64,000 nt of DNA from Rhodanobacter sp. (GTDB lineage Bacteria > Pseudomonadota > Gammaproteobacteria > Xanthomonadales > Rhodanobacteraceae). Positions 53,801-61,263 of this stretch are shown in pieces; position 1 is the first letter of the stretch, and each line of letters opens with the position of its first letter. Position numbers and translations under genes: made by a program. Where the stretch lies: positions 1-64,000 of the forward strand of contig JANJTA010000005.1 in the NCBI GenBank assembly GCA_024711345.1. Direction: 5' to 3'. The notes beneath the pieces were generated by a model. That model saw nothing but the letters and a program-made list of their open reading frames with translations, was not told the origin of the DNA and did no database searches.

Positions 53801-54185
53801 GGTTGCGCAGGTCGCCCGCGTTCGACAGCGGGAAGATCAGGTATGACAGCTGCGTATCCGGCCGCACCGGCAGATCGACCGCGTACAGCTCCGCCTGCTG
53901 CTGCCCGCCGCTGCTGCCGCGGTAGCGCAGTGAACGCTGTCCGCTGAAACCGACGCCCGGCTTGGCCGTCAACGCCGCCGCCTGATCGGGGCCGCCGGCC
54001 ACCTCGACCGTGAACGCGGCGCCCGCCAGCGGCGGTGCCGGCGCCGGTTCGCCGCTTTCGAACGTACGCAGGAAGGCAGTGTCCGCGGCGCCGGCCGCAG
54101 GGCATGGCAGCAGGCAGGCCAGCCAGAGGCCCAGGCACAGCCCGCCGGATGCCACCTGCCACGCCTTCCGCCCCGATCCGACCAT
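50802..54185 (-). CDS. GH92-family exported glycosidase (alpha-1,2-mannosidase type)
   Basis: A 1127-residue protein with a signal (LCLGLWLACLLPCPAAGA). The N-terminal beta-domain (about 35-270) and the alpha/alpha-barrel follow GH92 architecture. SGYADLMVGTSADVAFADAW and GDEDNGEMSAWYLFSAAGFY are signatures, the latter holding catalytic carboxylates. The C-terminal part resembles an F5/8-type discoidin domain (WRFAQPLRASVLTLTAG). GH92 enzymes trim alpha-mannose from fungal or plant glycans using calcium. A second ATG 36 bases upstream is possible, but GGGGTGG precedes 54185 better. Its stop lies in the REP arm. Confidence 0.9.
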   Translation of the reverse strand: MVGSGRKAWQVASGGLCLGLWLACLLPCPAAGAADTAFLRTFESGEPAPAPPLAGAAFTVEVAGGPDQAAALTAKPGVGFSGQRSLRYRGSSGGQQQAELYAVDLPVRPDTQLSYLIFPLSNAGDLRNPSTYVAVDLLFDDGSRLSTRGARDQHRIGVAARAQGEGRTLYPDQWNYLAIDLGAVAAGRTIKRIVLMHDGPAAGFEGYLDDLRLGATPVDARRRPSDFVDTRRGSNSNARFSRGNNFPAVAVPHGFNFWTPVTDAGSNWIYQYQQRNDVDNRPRLEAFALSHEPSPWMGDRQTFQLMPAAVARGAPSANRAARALSFSHANETAHAHTYRAAFDNGIVTEIAPTDHAAMFRFTFAGERAQLVFDNRDDRGGIVLDPATRSFSGWSDVKSRLSAGATRLFFYGVLDQPVRESGRLRGEGRDHVAAWFGFDTTKTKVVNLRIATSLISLAQAQRNLALEIAPGESFDDVRERAQRQWDKQLGIVRVRGASADELTTLYSNLYRLFLYPNAAYENTGTAAQPHYRYASPFSAPVGPDTSTQTGARVVDGKPYVNNGFWDTYRTAWPAYVLLTPSKAGEMIDGFVQQYRDGGWIARWSSPGYADLMVGTSADVAFADAWLKGVRGFDVRAFYQSALKDATVVSPLAGTGRKGLQRAIFNGYTDTGVSEGLSWSMDGYINDFAIGNLAAALARQPAADDPYAAHYADDAVYFHRRALGYANLFDPAVGFFVGRDVAGDWHYGAEDFDPLRWGGDYTETNAWNMAFHVPQDGAGLAALYGGRAALAAKLDAFFATPGEFHVGSYGEPIHEMLEARDVRMGQYGHSNQPSHHIIYMYDFAGQPWKTQDKVRDVLSRLYVGSEIGQGYPGDEDNGEMSAWYLFSAAGFYPLRMGTPEYVIGAPYFPHLDIALENGRHLVIDAPAVSDANRYIQSLRVNGRPWNKLTLPHALLAQGATLEFAMGPQPSRWASGEAAAPPSLTAAGLPQPWRNLLDQRLGRARAMPAIAGLPLLFNHDSGTEVALPAASTTIDWRFAQPLRASVLTLTAGSTTAPPSAWQLQGSTDGQHWSTLDTRRDERFAWPQQTRAFAVREAGEYAYYRLRLAPSTDGTRQALAEIELLGAAANP

Positions 54186-54261
54186 GTCCACCCCTGCCGC
54201 GCCCGCGATGATGGTGCGCATTCCTCCGTGGCACCCGCTCTCCAGACGATCGTACCGGTAT

Positions 54262-55281
54262 TCAGCCCGCCGGCACCGCCGCGTCCGCCACCGCGTTGAA
54301 GCGCGCGGCGATGTAGTCGTCGGTGTAGCTGGTCATGTCCCAGCCGCGGATGAAGCCGCAGTGGCCGCCGAACGGCGCGATGTCCAGTTCGACATTGGCC
54401 GGCAGCTGCAGCTTCTCGAAGCCGGCGACCGGGATCACCGGATCGTCCCTGGCGGTGAGGATGGTGGCCGGGATCTGCATCGCCTGCATGATGTCGCCGG
54501 CCACCGAATAGCCGTCCAGATACTGCTGCAAGGTCTTGAAGTCGGTATGCCGCAGCACCAGCGACTCCGTCAGCCCGCGCAGGTGCTGCTTCAGTTCGGA
54601 CATCTCGAAGTACTGGTGCTCGGGGAACGCCTTCTGCTTGGCCAGCAGCGAGTGCCGCCACTTGCGCATGAAGTAGGCCTGGTAGAACCACGGCGCGGTT
54701 TCCTCCAGCGAGAACAGGCCCTCGCCGGGGTCGATGATCGGGCACACCGCCAGCACGTAGCTGAGCGGAATGCCCACGCGCGAGGTCTGCATCGCCGCAC
54801 GCAGCGCGAAGTTGCCGCCCAGCGAGAAGCCGGCCAGCGCCATCGGCCGCGCGCTCCAGCGCGCGGCGATGTCGCCCAGCGCGTGCACCACCTCGTCGAG
54901 GCGGCAGGAATGGAACAGCGCCTCGTTGAGCCCATGGCTGTCGCCGTGGTCGCGGAAATTCAGCCGGAAGATGTCCCAGCCGTCGGCGAGCAGGCGGCTG
55001 CCGGTCTGCAGCACGTAGGTGGAATCGACACTGCCCTCCCAGCCGTGGAACAGCACGGCCAGACCGCGCGACTGCGGCCGGGTCTTCTGCGCGGTATGCG
55101 CGCCGGTGAGGCGCACGCCGCCGCCGCCGTCGACCACCACCGCCTCGGCGTCCTGCAGCACGGTCTTCGCCGCGCGCGGCAGCAGCAGGCGGCGCACCCC
55201 GCTGGAGGACAGCATGGTCTGGATGTGGCCGCTGGTCAGCGGCCAGGGTGGCCGGAAATCCTTTCCGTGCAGCCGGCTCAT
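54262..55281 (-). CDS. Alpha/beta-hydrolase, YheT-like
   Basis: A 339-residue hydrolase of the YheT/ABHD1-3 group. LAVLFHGWEGSVDSTYVLQT is the oxyanion region, LAGFSLGGNFALRAAMQ holds the nucleophile serine, and APFGGHCGFIRGWD the catalytic histidine. The start HGKDFRPPWPLTSGHIQTM matches YheT proteins. It overlaps the acyltransferase gene by 4 bases, so the two may share a lipid or ester pathway. No signal peptide. Confidence 0.9.
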   Translation of the reverse strand: MSRLHGKDFRPPWPLTSGHIQTMLSSSGVRRLLLPRAAKTVLQDAEAVVVDGGGGVRLTGAHTAQKTRPQSRGLAVLFHGWEGSVDSTYVLQTGSRLLADGWDIFRLNFRDHGDSHGLNEALFHSCRLDEVVHALGDIAARWSARPMALAGFSLGGNFALRAAMQTSRVGIPLSYVLAVCPIIDPGEGLFSLEETAPWFYQAYFMRKWRHSLLAKQKAFPEHQYFEMSELKQHLRGLTESLVLRHTDFKTLQQYLDGYSVAGDIMQAMQIPATILTARDDPVIPVAGFEKLQLPANVELDIAPFGGHCGFIRGWDMTSYTDDYIAARFNAVADAAVPAG

Positions 55282-56087
55282 CCGGTGCGGTCTTCCAGCG
55301 CCGCGGCGATGCGCTCGCGCGACAGCTCGGCCATGCGCCGACGCGCGTCCGGGCTGGCCGGCACCGGCGCCAGGAAATGCACCTCGGCGTCCAGCGGCGC
55401 CTCGCCCAGCATGCGCACGATGTTGTGCACGAAACTTTCGTGCTCGCGGAAGCCGGCGTCGAGCACGCGCCGTCCGCCGCGGGCGAAGCGCAATGCCACC
55501 GGCTGCACCGGCACGTCGGCATCCAGCGCCGCCTGGAAGATGCGCGCGTGGAACACCTTCAGCACGCCGTGGTAGCCGGTGCCGCCTTCCGGGAACACGG
55601 CCACCGAACGACCTTTGCGCAGGCACCCGACCATCGCCTGCATCACCGTGGACAACGAATGGTTGTTGCCGCGGCGATGGAAGATGGTGCCGCCGTTCCT
55701 GGCCAGCCAGCCGACCAGCGGCCAGCCGGCGATCTCCGCCTTGGCCACGAAGCAGGCCGCGCGCTGGCTGTGCAGCATCACGATGTCGATCCACGAGGTG
55801 TGGTTGGCCACGAACAGCACCGGGTCGCGCTGCACCTCGCCGAAGCGCACCGCGCGCAGGCCGAAGATGCGCAGCAGACTGAGCGACCACCAACGGATCA
55901 TGCGGTGGGCGAACGGCTCGCGGCCATCCTTCATCACCGCGTGCTGGTTCCAGCTGAGGATCAGTGCACACAGCGCGATGCCCAGCACGAGGTGCAGCAG
56001 CACCAGCGGCACCCGCCACAGGTAGCGCAGCGCGCGCAGCAGGTCGCGCTCGGACCCATTGGTAATGGTGGTGGTGTCGATGCTCAT
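55278..56087 (-). CDS. Lysophospholipid/1-acylglycerol-3-phosphate-type acyltransferase
   Basis: A 269-residue PlsC-like membrane protein. LFVANHTSWIDIVML has HX4D (about H96, D101), and VFPEGGTGYHGVLKVFHARI is the FPEGTRS-like phosphate-binding motif. An N-terminal hydrophobic segment (VPLVLLHLVLGIALCALILS) anchors it. It transfers an acyl chain to lysophosphatidate or a related acceptor. The hydrolase coupled behind it by 4 bases suggests a lipid-remodelling pair. Lipid A or ornithine-lipid type acceptors cannot be excluded. Confidence 0.9.
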   Translation of the reverse strand: MSIDTTTITNGSERDLLRALRYLWRVPLVLLHLVLGIALCALILSWNQHAVMKDGREPFAHRMIRWWSLSLLRIFGLRAVRFGEVQRDPVLFVANHTSWIDIVMLHSQRAACFVAKAEIAGWPLVGWLARNGGTIFHRRGNNHSLSTVMQAMVGCLRKGRSVAVFPEGGTGYHGVLKVFHARIFQAALDADVPVQPVALRFARGGRRVLDAGFREHESFVHNIVRMLGEAPLDAEVHFLAPVPASPDARRRMAELSRERIAAALEDRTG

Positions 56088-56139
56088 CGGTCGGTTAGTT
56101 TAGCGTCAGTCGGCGGTACCCGCGGCGGCCCGGAACTTG

Positions 56140-56213
56140 GGAAGAAAATCACCTCCCGTGGTTTTCTTCCGTGCCTTCGCGCTGGCCGGTCCGAGAGGTT
56201 GAAACGACCTCTC
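56140..56213 (-). terminator. Two hairpins at and after the lrp-type gene end
   Basis: The first pairs GAGAGGT (56193-56199) with ACCTCTC (56207-56213) at the stop codon. The second pairs GGAAGAAAATCAC (56140-56152) with GTGGTTTTCTTCC (56158-56170), one mismatch. They separate the Lrp gene from the acyltransferase and probably end its transcript. Confidence 0.5.
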
Positions 56214-56688
56214 AACGCTCCAGCTGGGCCAGCGGCAGCGAGGGCGAGCGCTTCACCGTGCGCAGCACGAAACTGGAATTGACATCGGCCACCCCCGCCG
56301 CGTTCAACAGGTGGTCGAGCAGGAAGCGCGAGAAGTCCTTGAGATCGGCCACGTAGACGTGCAGCAGGTAATCCATGTCGCCGGTCAGCGCATGGCAGGC
56401 GACCACTTCGTCCCAGCCGTTGACGCAGGCCACGAAACCCTCGACCGCCGCGCTCTCGTGCTTGGTCAGCTGCACCCGCACGAACGCCTGCAGGCCCAGC
56501 CCCACCGCCTGCGGGTCGACCTGGGCGGCGTAGCCGGTGATCACCTGGTCCGCCTCCAGCCGCTGCAGCCGGCGCAGGCAGGCCGACGGCGACAGGCTGA
56601 CCCGCTCGGCCAGCTCGGCATTGGTGATGCGGCCCTCGCTCTGCAGCACGGCGAGGATGCGCAGGTCGGTACGGTCGAGTGTCGTCAT
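56212..56688 (-). CDS. Lrp/AsnC-family regulator
   Basis: A 158-residue feast/famine regulator. The N-terminal HTH is LQSEGRITNAELAERVSLSP with SACLRRLQRLEADQVI, and the RAM ligand domain follows (VVACHALTGDMDYLLHVYVA). It is divergent from phenylalanine 4-monooxygenase with 139 bases between, so it probably senses an aromatic amino acid and controls that gene. ATG 56688 is fixed by the HTH start (MTTLDRTDLRILAVL). Confidence 0.93.
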   Translation of the reverse strand: MTTLDRTDLRILAVLQSEGRITNAELAERVSLSPSACLRRLQRLEADQVITGYAAQVDPQAVGLGLQAFVRVQLTKHESAAVEGFVACVNGWDEVVACHALTGDMDYLLHVYVADLKDFSRFLLDHLLNAAGVADVNSSFVLRTVKRSPSLPLAQLER

Positions 56689-56827
56689 GTGCAACAAACC
56701 TCACTCAGGATGCAGACATGAACAATAATAGTGCGTTTTACTGGCCGATCAGTGCAATGAAACAACCCTGCTGCGGTGAAACCGCCGTATGCTGTGGCTT
56801 GCCCCGAAGCCGTCGCGGAGTGACGCC
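56689..56827. promoter_or_regulatory. Divergent promoter region lrp/phhA
   Basis: 139 bases with an AT-rich centre (about 56700-56760). No perfect Lrp box is identified; the divergent layout and an Lrp gene next to its likely target are the support. Confidence 0.5.
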
Positions 56828-57715
56828 ATGGAAACGCCACGCAAGATCGAACACCAGCAGACCGATCGCGGCTATGTGCCGGTGTACGCCACCGGCGTGG
56901 TCGAGCAGCCGTGGGCCAGCTACAGCAAGACCGACCACGTGGTATGGGACACCTTGTTCAAGCGCCAGCGCGAACTGCTGCCCAGGCGCGCCTGCACGGA
57001 GTTCCTCGCCGGCGTGGAACGCTTCGGCCTGGGCGACGGCGGCATCCCGAAGTTCGAGGACGTCACCCGCGTGTTGCGCAAGGCCACCGGCTGGGAGCTG
57101 GTGGCGGTGGAAGGCCTGCTGCCGGACGAGGTGTTCTTCGATCATCTGGCCCATCGCCGCTTTCCGGTGAGCTGGTGGATCAGGAAGCCCGAGCAGCTCG
57201 ACTACCTCTCCGAACCGGACCTGTTCCACGACCTGTTCGGCCACGTGCCGCTGCTGCTCAACCCGGTGTTCGCCGACTACATGCAGGCCTACGGCCGCGG
57301 CGGCATGAAGGCGTTCGGCATCGGTCCCGAGGCGCTGATGAACCTCACGCGGCTGTACTGGTACACGGTGGAGTTCGGCCTGATCAATACCAATGAAGGC
57401 ATGCGCATCTACGGCGCCGGCATCGTCAGCTCCAAGGGCGAGTCGATCTACTGCCTCGATTCGCCCTCGCCGAACCGGATCGGCTTCGGTCTGGAGCGCG
57501 TGATGAGCACGCGCTACCGCATCGACACCTACCAGCAGACCTACTTCGTGATCGACAGCTTCGAGCAGCTGTTCGAGGCGACCCGGCCGGACTTCTCGCC
57601 GATCTACGCGAAGCTCAAGGCCGAGCCCGCGCACGCCGCCGGCGACGTGCTGGACGGCGACCGCGTGTTCCACCGTGGCGATCGCGTGGGTTGGGCGACC
57701 AACGCGGATACCTGA
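56828..57715 (+). CDS. phhA: Phenylalanine 4-monooxygenase
   Basis: A 295-residue monomeric aromatic amino acid hydroxylase that makes tyrosine from phenylalanine with tetrahydropterin and Fe(II). The iron ligands are visible: H134 and H139 in DLFHDLFGHVPLL, and E182 in YWYTVEFGL. PDEVFFDHLAHRRFPVSWWI is the bacterial PAH signature. It lacks the N-terminal regulatory domain of animal enzymes, as expected. No pterin-4a-carbinolamine dehydratase gene follows. Its stop is 3 bases from the stop of a convergent LysR gene. Confidence 0.97.
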   Translation: METPRKIEHQQTDRGYVPVYATGVVEQPWASYSKTDHVVWDTLFKRQRELLPRRACTEFLAGVERFGLGDGGIPKFEDVTRVLRKATGWELVAVEGLLPDEVFFDHLAHRRFPVSWWIRKPEQLDYLSEPDLFHDLFGHVPLLLNPVFADYMQAYGRGGMKAFGIGPEALMNLTRLYWYTVEFGLINTNEGMRIYGAGIVSSKGESIYCLDSPSPNRIGFGLERVMSTRYRIDTYQQTYFVIDSFEQLFEATRPDFSPIYAKLKAEPAHAAGDVLDGDRVFHRGDRVGWATNADT

Positions 57716-57718
57716 TCC

Positions 57719-58594
57719 CTACAGCCCCAGCTGGCCGCTGGCGTGGTCGATCACCACGCGCTCGAGTTGGCTCGACGCCGGGTTCGACGCGTCCGGCGCC
57801 GCATGCAGGCACAGCTCCACCACGGGCAGCGCGGGTAAACCATGCCTCTCGTCGAGCCGCATCAGCGAGCGCGGGATGCCGGCCGTGGTGCGCAGCGTGA
57901 TGCCGAGGCCGGCCGCCACCCCCGCCCACAGGCTTTGCAGGCTCGCCGTGGCGTAGGCCAGCCGCCAGGGAATGGCGGCCTGGTCGAGCGCCTCGATGCC
58001 GGCGCGGCGGAAGAAGCAGGGCGCGTTGTAGAGCGCGAGGTCGAGCGGGGCATCGGCCTTCAGCACCGCTTCCGTGCCTGCCGGCCCGATCCAGGTCATG
58101 GGCAGCGTGGCCAGGCGCCTGGCGTCCGGGCGGTTGCCATGGCCCATGGCGAGGACCAGATCGAATTCGCCCCGGTCGAGGCGCTCCAGCAGGCGCCCGT
58201 TGCGCTCCACCTCGACATCCACCCGCACCGCCGGGTGCGCCCGCTTGAACTGGCCCAGCGCCGCAGGCAGCCAGGTCTCCGCGAAATCGCCCGGCAGGCC
58301 AAAGCGCACCGCGCCTTCTACCGAGCGGCCGGCCACGCTGCGGGCCGCTTCATCGTTGAGTTCGAGGATGCGGCGCGCATAGGAGTGCACCAGCTCCCCG
58401 CTTTCCGTCAGCACCATGTTGCGCCCCTGCTTGCGGAACAGCGGCTGGCCCAGCTGGCTTTCCAGCTTCCTGATCTGCTGGCTCGCCGCCGAGGGCGAGC
58501 GGCCGATCTTCTGCGCCGCACGCCCGAGGCTGCCCAGCTGCAGGATCGCCACCAGGGTCCGCATGGCGTCCATATCCAGGTTCGGCAGGGACAT
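57719..58594 (-). CDS. LysR-family regulator
   Basis: A 291-residue LysR protein. MDAMRTLVAILQLGSLGRAA starts the HTH domain and KIGRSPSAASQQIRKLESQL completes it; the effector domain starts with VRFGLPGDFAETWLPAALG. It is divergent from a lipocalin-like gene with 125 bases between. The regulated gene is therefore likely 58720-59238. The ligand is unknown. It is convergent with phhA, with stops 3 bases apart. Confidence 0.91.
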   Translation of the reverse strand: MSLPNLDMDAMRTLVAILQLGSLGRAAQKIGRSPSAASQQIRKLESQLGQPLFRKQGRNMVLTESGELVHSYARRILELNDEAARSVAGRSVEGAVRFGLPGDFAETWLPAALGQFKRAHPAVRVDVEVERNGRLLERLDRGEFDLVLAMGHGNRPDARRLATLPMTWIGPAGTEAVLKADAPLDLALYNAPCFFRRAGIEALDQAAIPWRLAYATASLQSLWAGVAAGLGITLRTTAGIPRSLMRLDERHGLPALPVVELCLHAAPDASNPASSQLERVVIDHASGQLGL

Positions 58595-58719
58595 TACTTT
58601 CGTTTTTCCGATGAGATGGTTTCGAATTATCGGATTTTCTTCAGCGTGCGCGGAGCCTAGCATCCGATGACTCCCGCAGGCGCATCCGCCTGCGCCACTC
58701 CAGCTTCGGGACTCACCGC

Positions 58720-59238
58720 ATGAACGCTCATCCCACCGCCACCCGCCATGCCCTGGCTGCACTCCTCTCGGCCTGTCTGTTCTGGACGTCCGCCGCCTCA
58801 GCCGGCTCGGCCCGCGACGCATCGTCGCTGGCCGGCACGTGGACCCTGGTCGCGGCCGACGTCCAGCACCCCGACGGCTCGCGTGCATCCGACTACGGCG
58901 CAAGCCCCAAGGGCCTGCTGCTGATCGATCGCCAAGGCCATTATTCGCTGCAGATCTTCAAGGCCGAGCGGCCGGCCTTCCACGCCGCCGACAAGGCGAA
59001 GGGCACGCCCGACGAGTACAAGGCTGCGGTGATGGGCTCCAGCACCCACTACGGCACGCTGGCCATCGAGCCGGATCACGATGTTCTTGTGTTCCACATC
59101 GAGGGCGCCTCCTTTCCCAACTGGGAGGGCCAGGAGCAGCGCCGGCAGTATGAGCTGAAGGATGGCGTGCTCCGCTACCGGGTGGCGGCACGCCCCAATG
59201 GCGACGTGCCGCTGTCGGTATGGCGGCGGATCGACTGA
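58720..59238 (+). CDS. Exported lipocalin-like-domain protein
   Basis: A 172-residue protein with a signal peptide (ALAALLSACLFWTSAASAGS) and a PF13924-type lipocalin-like domain: SLAGTWTLVAADVQHPDGSR at the start and KGLLLIDRQGHYSLQIFK, ending LSVWRRID. It should lie in the periplasm or be surface-bound and may bind a small hydrophobic molecule. Divergent from the LysR gene that probably regulates it. Similar proteins are often found with LysR regulators. Confidence 0.84.
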   Translation: MNAHPTATRHALAALLSACLFWTSAASAGSARDASSLAGTWTLVAADVQHPDGSRASDYGASPKGLLLIDRQGHYSLQIFKAERPAFHAADKAKGTPDEYKAAVMGSSTHYGTLAIEPDHDVLVFHIEGASFPNWEGQEQRRQYELKDGVLRYRVAARPNGDVPLSVWRRID

Positions 59239-59274
59239 CGGGGATGCACGTCCGATGAAGGAATGGCGGCGGCA

Positions 59275-59955
59275 TCACCGCCCGTGGGCATCCAGCCACG
59301 GCCGCACGACACCGATCCACAGCGCGTAGCCCGTGCGGTTCATGTGCAGCCCGTCCTGGATGAACCATCTGGCCTGCGGCTGGCCGTCGGCATCCAGCAT
59401 CGGGATGAGGATGTCGAGGTAGGCCACGCCTTTCTGCGTGGCCGCCCAGTCGCGCACCAGCGCGTTCGCCTCGCGGATCTTCGGCAGCAGGGCCTTGCGC
59501 GCCATGCTGGGCTTGATCGCGATGAAGGCGATCGGTACGCCGGGGGCGACCGCGCGCGCCGTGCGCACGAAGGCGGCGAAGTCGTCGCGCACCTGCGCGG
59601 GACGGTTGCCGGCCTCGAGGTCGTTGTCGCCGGCGTACAGCACGATCGCGCGCGGGTGGTACGGCGCCACGATGCGGTCGACGAAGAAGGTGCTGTCGGC
59701 GATCTCCGAACCGCCGAAGCCGCGGTTGAGCGTGCGCACCTCGGGGAAATCCGTCGCCAGCGAGGTCCACAGGCGGATCGACGAGCTGCCGATGAACAGC
59801 ACCGCGCCTGGCGCCGGCGGATGGGCCCGGTCCGCCGCCTGGAACGCGGCAATCTCGGCGTTCCACTGCACGTGGTCGTTCTCGCGGTGGTCGCGCGCCA
59901 CCGCCAGCTGCGGCAACAGCAGCAGGAACAGCAACAGCATGCGCAGGATCTTCAT
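59275..59955 (-). CDS. SGNH/GDSL-family hydrolase
   Basis: A 226-residue exported esterase-like protein. Signal ILRMLLLFLLLLPQLAVARD precedes AVLFIGSSSIRLW (block I GSSS instead of GDSL), FGGSEIADS (block II glycine), LYAGDNDLEAG (block III) and DGLHMNRTGYALW (block V Asp-His). Block order fits the SGNH fold. It could deacetylate polysaccharides or hydrolyse lysophospholipids. Convergent with the lipocalin-like gene. Confidence 0.88.
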   Translation of the reverse strand: MKILRMLLLFLLLLPQLAVARDHRENDHVQWNAEIAAFQAADRAHPPAPGAVLFIGSSSIRLWTSLATDFPEVRTLNRGFGGSEIADSTFFVDRIVAPYHPRAIVLYAGDNDLEAGNRPAQVRDDFAAFVRTARAVAPGVPIAFIAIKPSMARKALLPKIREANALVRDWAATQKGVAYLDILIPMLDADGQPQARWFIQDGLHMNRTGYALWIGVVRPWLDAHGR

Positions 59956-59988
59956 CGGCACACCTCGTCGACCGGGTCGGCGCCCAGA

Positions 59989-60678
59989 CTAACGCGGCCG
60001 CGCCAGCTCCGACACCGCCAGCACCTGCGCGATGCGCGTGCCGTCCCAGCGATAGACCAGGTGCTGCGCCTGCATGCACGGCGCCACCACGTCGGGGTGG
60101 AAGGCGGCCAGGCATTCGCCACCGCGATGCCGTGCGCTGTCGTAGACGAGGCCGTTGGAACCTTGTTCGCGCAGCTCGCGGGCCAGCTTGACGCTGGCCG
60201 TATAGACGTCCGGATCGTGCGCGGCCTTCCAGCCGCCGCGGATGTCGTGCAGGCGGCTGTCGACGCTGGTGCGGTAGCAGCGCATCTGGATCTCGCAGGC
60301 CGGCTCGGCGGTGGCGGCGAGGAAGCGCTCGCGGTGGTAAACGGTTTCCTCCACCGCGGTGGCGACGCTGTGCCCGGCGTAGAACACGCCCCAGCTGCCG
60401 TCGGAGAAGCGGCTGCCGTCCGGGTTGAGATGGGTGAACGCGGCCATCACCGGCGTCGTGCCCGGGCCGCTGATGCGGTGCTCCGTCGGCACCAGCGCCA
60501 GCGCACCGGCCTCCTCGCGCAGGCGCGGATTGGTCAGCGCCTCGACCGCGAACAACGCGTCGAGATCGGCCGGATCGGCGATGCGGTCGTACACGCCGAC
60601 CGGCGGGAAGCGGCTGGGCACGATGCGGTAGGCCTGATTCCAGCGAACGCGCCTGACGGGTGGAAGTTCGGTTGGCAT
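59989..60678 (-). CDS. RES-domain toxin (NAD+ phosphorylase family)
   Basis: A 229-residue RES-family protein, homologous to toxins that degrade NAD+. RWNQAYRIVPSRFPPVGVYD holds the N-terminal Arg/Tyr, YAGHSVATAVEETVYHRERF the conserved GLU region, and LVYDSARHRGGECLAAFHPD the C-terminal block of the active site. It is preceded by its DUF2384 antitoxin, 94 bases upstream, forming a type II toxin-antitoxin unit. No frameshift is seen, so it is probably active. Confidence 0.9.
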   Translation of the reverse strand: MPTELPPVRRVRWNQAYRIVPSRFPPVGVYDRIADPADLDALFAVEALTNPRLREEAGALALVPTEHRISGPGTTPVMAAFTHLNPDGSRFSDGSWGVFYAGHSVATAVEETVYHRERFLAATAEPACEIQMRCYRTSVDSRLHDIRGGWKAAHDPDVYTASVKLARELREQGSNGLVYDSARHRGGECLAAFHPDVVAPCMQAQHLVYRWDGTRIAQVLAVSELARPR

Positions 60679-60772
60679 CGCGGCTCCATCATGTGCGCTC
60701 TTCCCGCATGGCCGGGGAGCGCAGAGCGTGCGGCATTTCCGTCTCGCTCGTCGCGACCGTGCTCACGGCGCG

Positions 60773-61183
60773 TCAGCCGCGCTGCGCGTCCAGGTACTGG
60801 CGCACCACGTACAGGTCGGCGACGTTGCCGGACAGCATGCGCTCCAGCGCGGAATGGCCGCCGAACAGCGGCGCCGCGTTCGGCCTGTGCAGCCAGGCAT
60901 CGGCCTGGGCCGGGTCGGGGAACAGGATCTGCAGCGATTTCCAGATGCCGAGCAGGTAGCTGATGCGCTCCAGCGTGTCGCGCCCCAGGGCGCCGCCCTG
61001 CTGGCGCTTCCACTTGTAGAGGGTCGACTCTGGCGGATCGCCGAGCAGGCGGCGCTGCTCGGCGATGCGCAACTTCCAGTGCTCGGCCAGCCGGAAGAAC
61101 GCGCGCAGCGCCGGGTCGGCAAGCGTATCCGGCGGCGTGTAACGGGGTGCGGCTTCGGCGATGCGGGTCGAATGAGCGGTCAT
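60773..61183 (-). CDS. Xre/MbcA/ParS-type antitoxin (DUF2384)
   Basis: A 136-residue antitoxin. A helix-turn-helix part (LAEHWKLRIAEQRRLLGD, STLYKWKRQQGG) is followed by the DUF2384 toxin-binding domain (FPDPAQADAWLHRPNAAPLF, ending GNVADLYVVRQYLDAQRG). It lies directly upstream of the RES toxin. The gene probably represses its own promoter via the palindrome at 61200-61226. ATG 61183 has AGGGAG-like bases upstream. Confidence 0.9.
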   Translation of the reverse strand: MTAHSTRIAEAAPRYTPPDTLADPALRAFFRLAEHWKLRIAEQRRLLGDPPESTLYKWKRQQGGALGRDTLERISYLLGIWKSLQILFPDPAQADAWLHRPNAAPLFGGHSALERMLSGNVADLYVVRQYLDAQRG

Positions 61184-61199
61184 GGCGCCTACTCTCCCT

Positions 61200-61226
61200 G
61201 TGAAGTTGTTTCACATGTTACTTCAC
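61200..61226. promoter_or_regulatory. Palindromic operator candidate of the RES/Xre operon
   Basis: GTGAAGT (61200-61206) is inverted against ACTTCAC (61220-61226). Within it GTGAA-GTTGT-TTCAC adds a smaller nested palindrome. It sits 17 bases upstream of the antitoxin ATG. Confidence 0.6.
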
Positions 61227-61263
61227 GAATGCAGGAAAAAGCCAGCCCAGGCGCCAGCCACGC

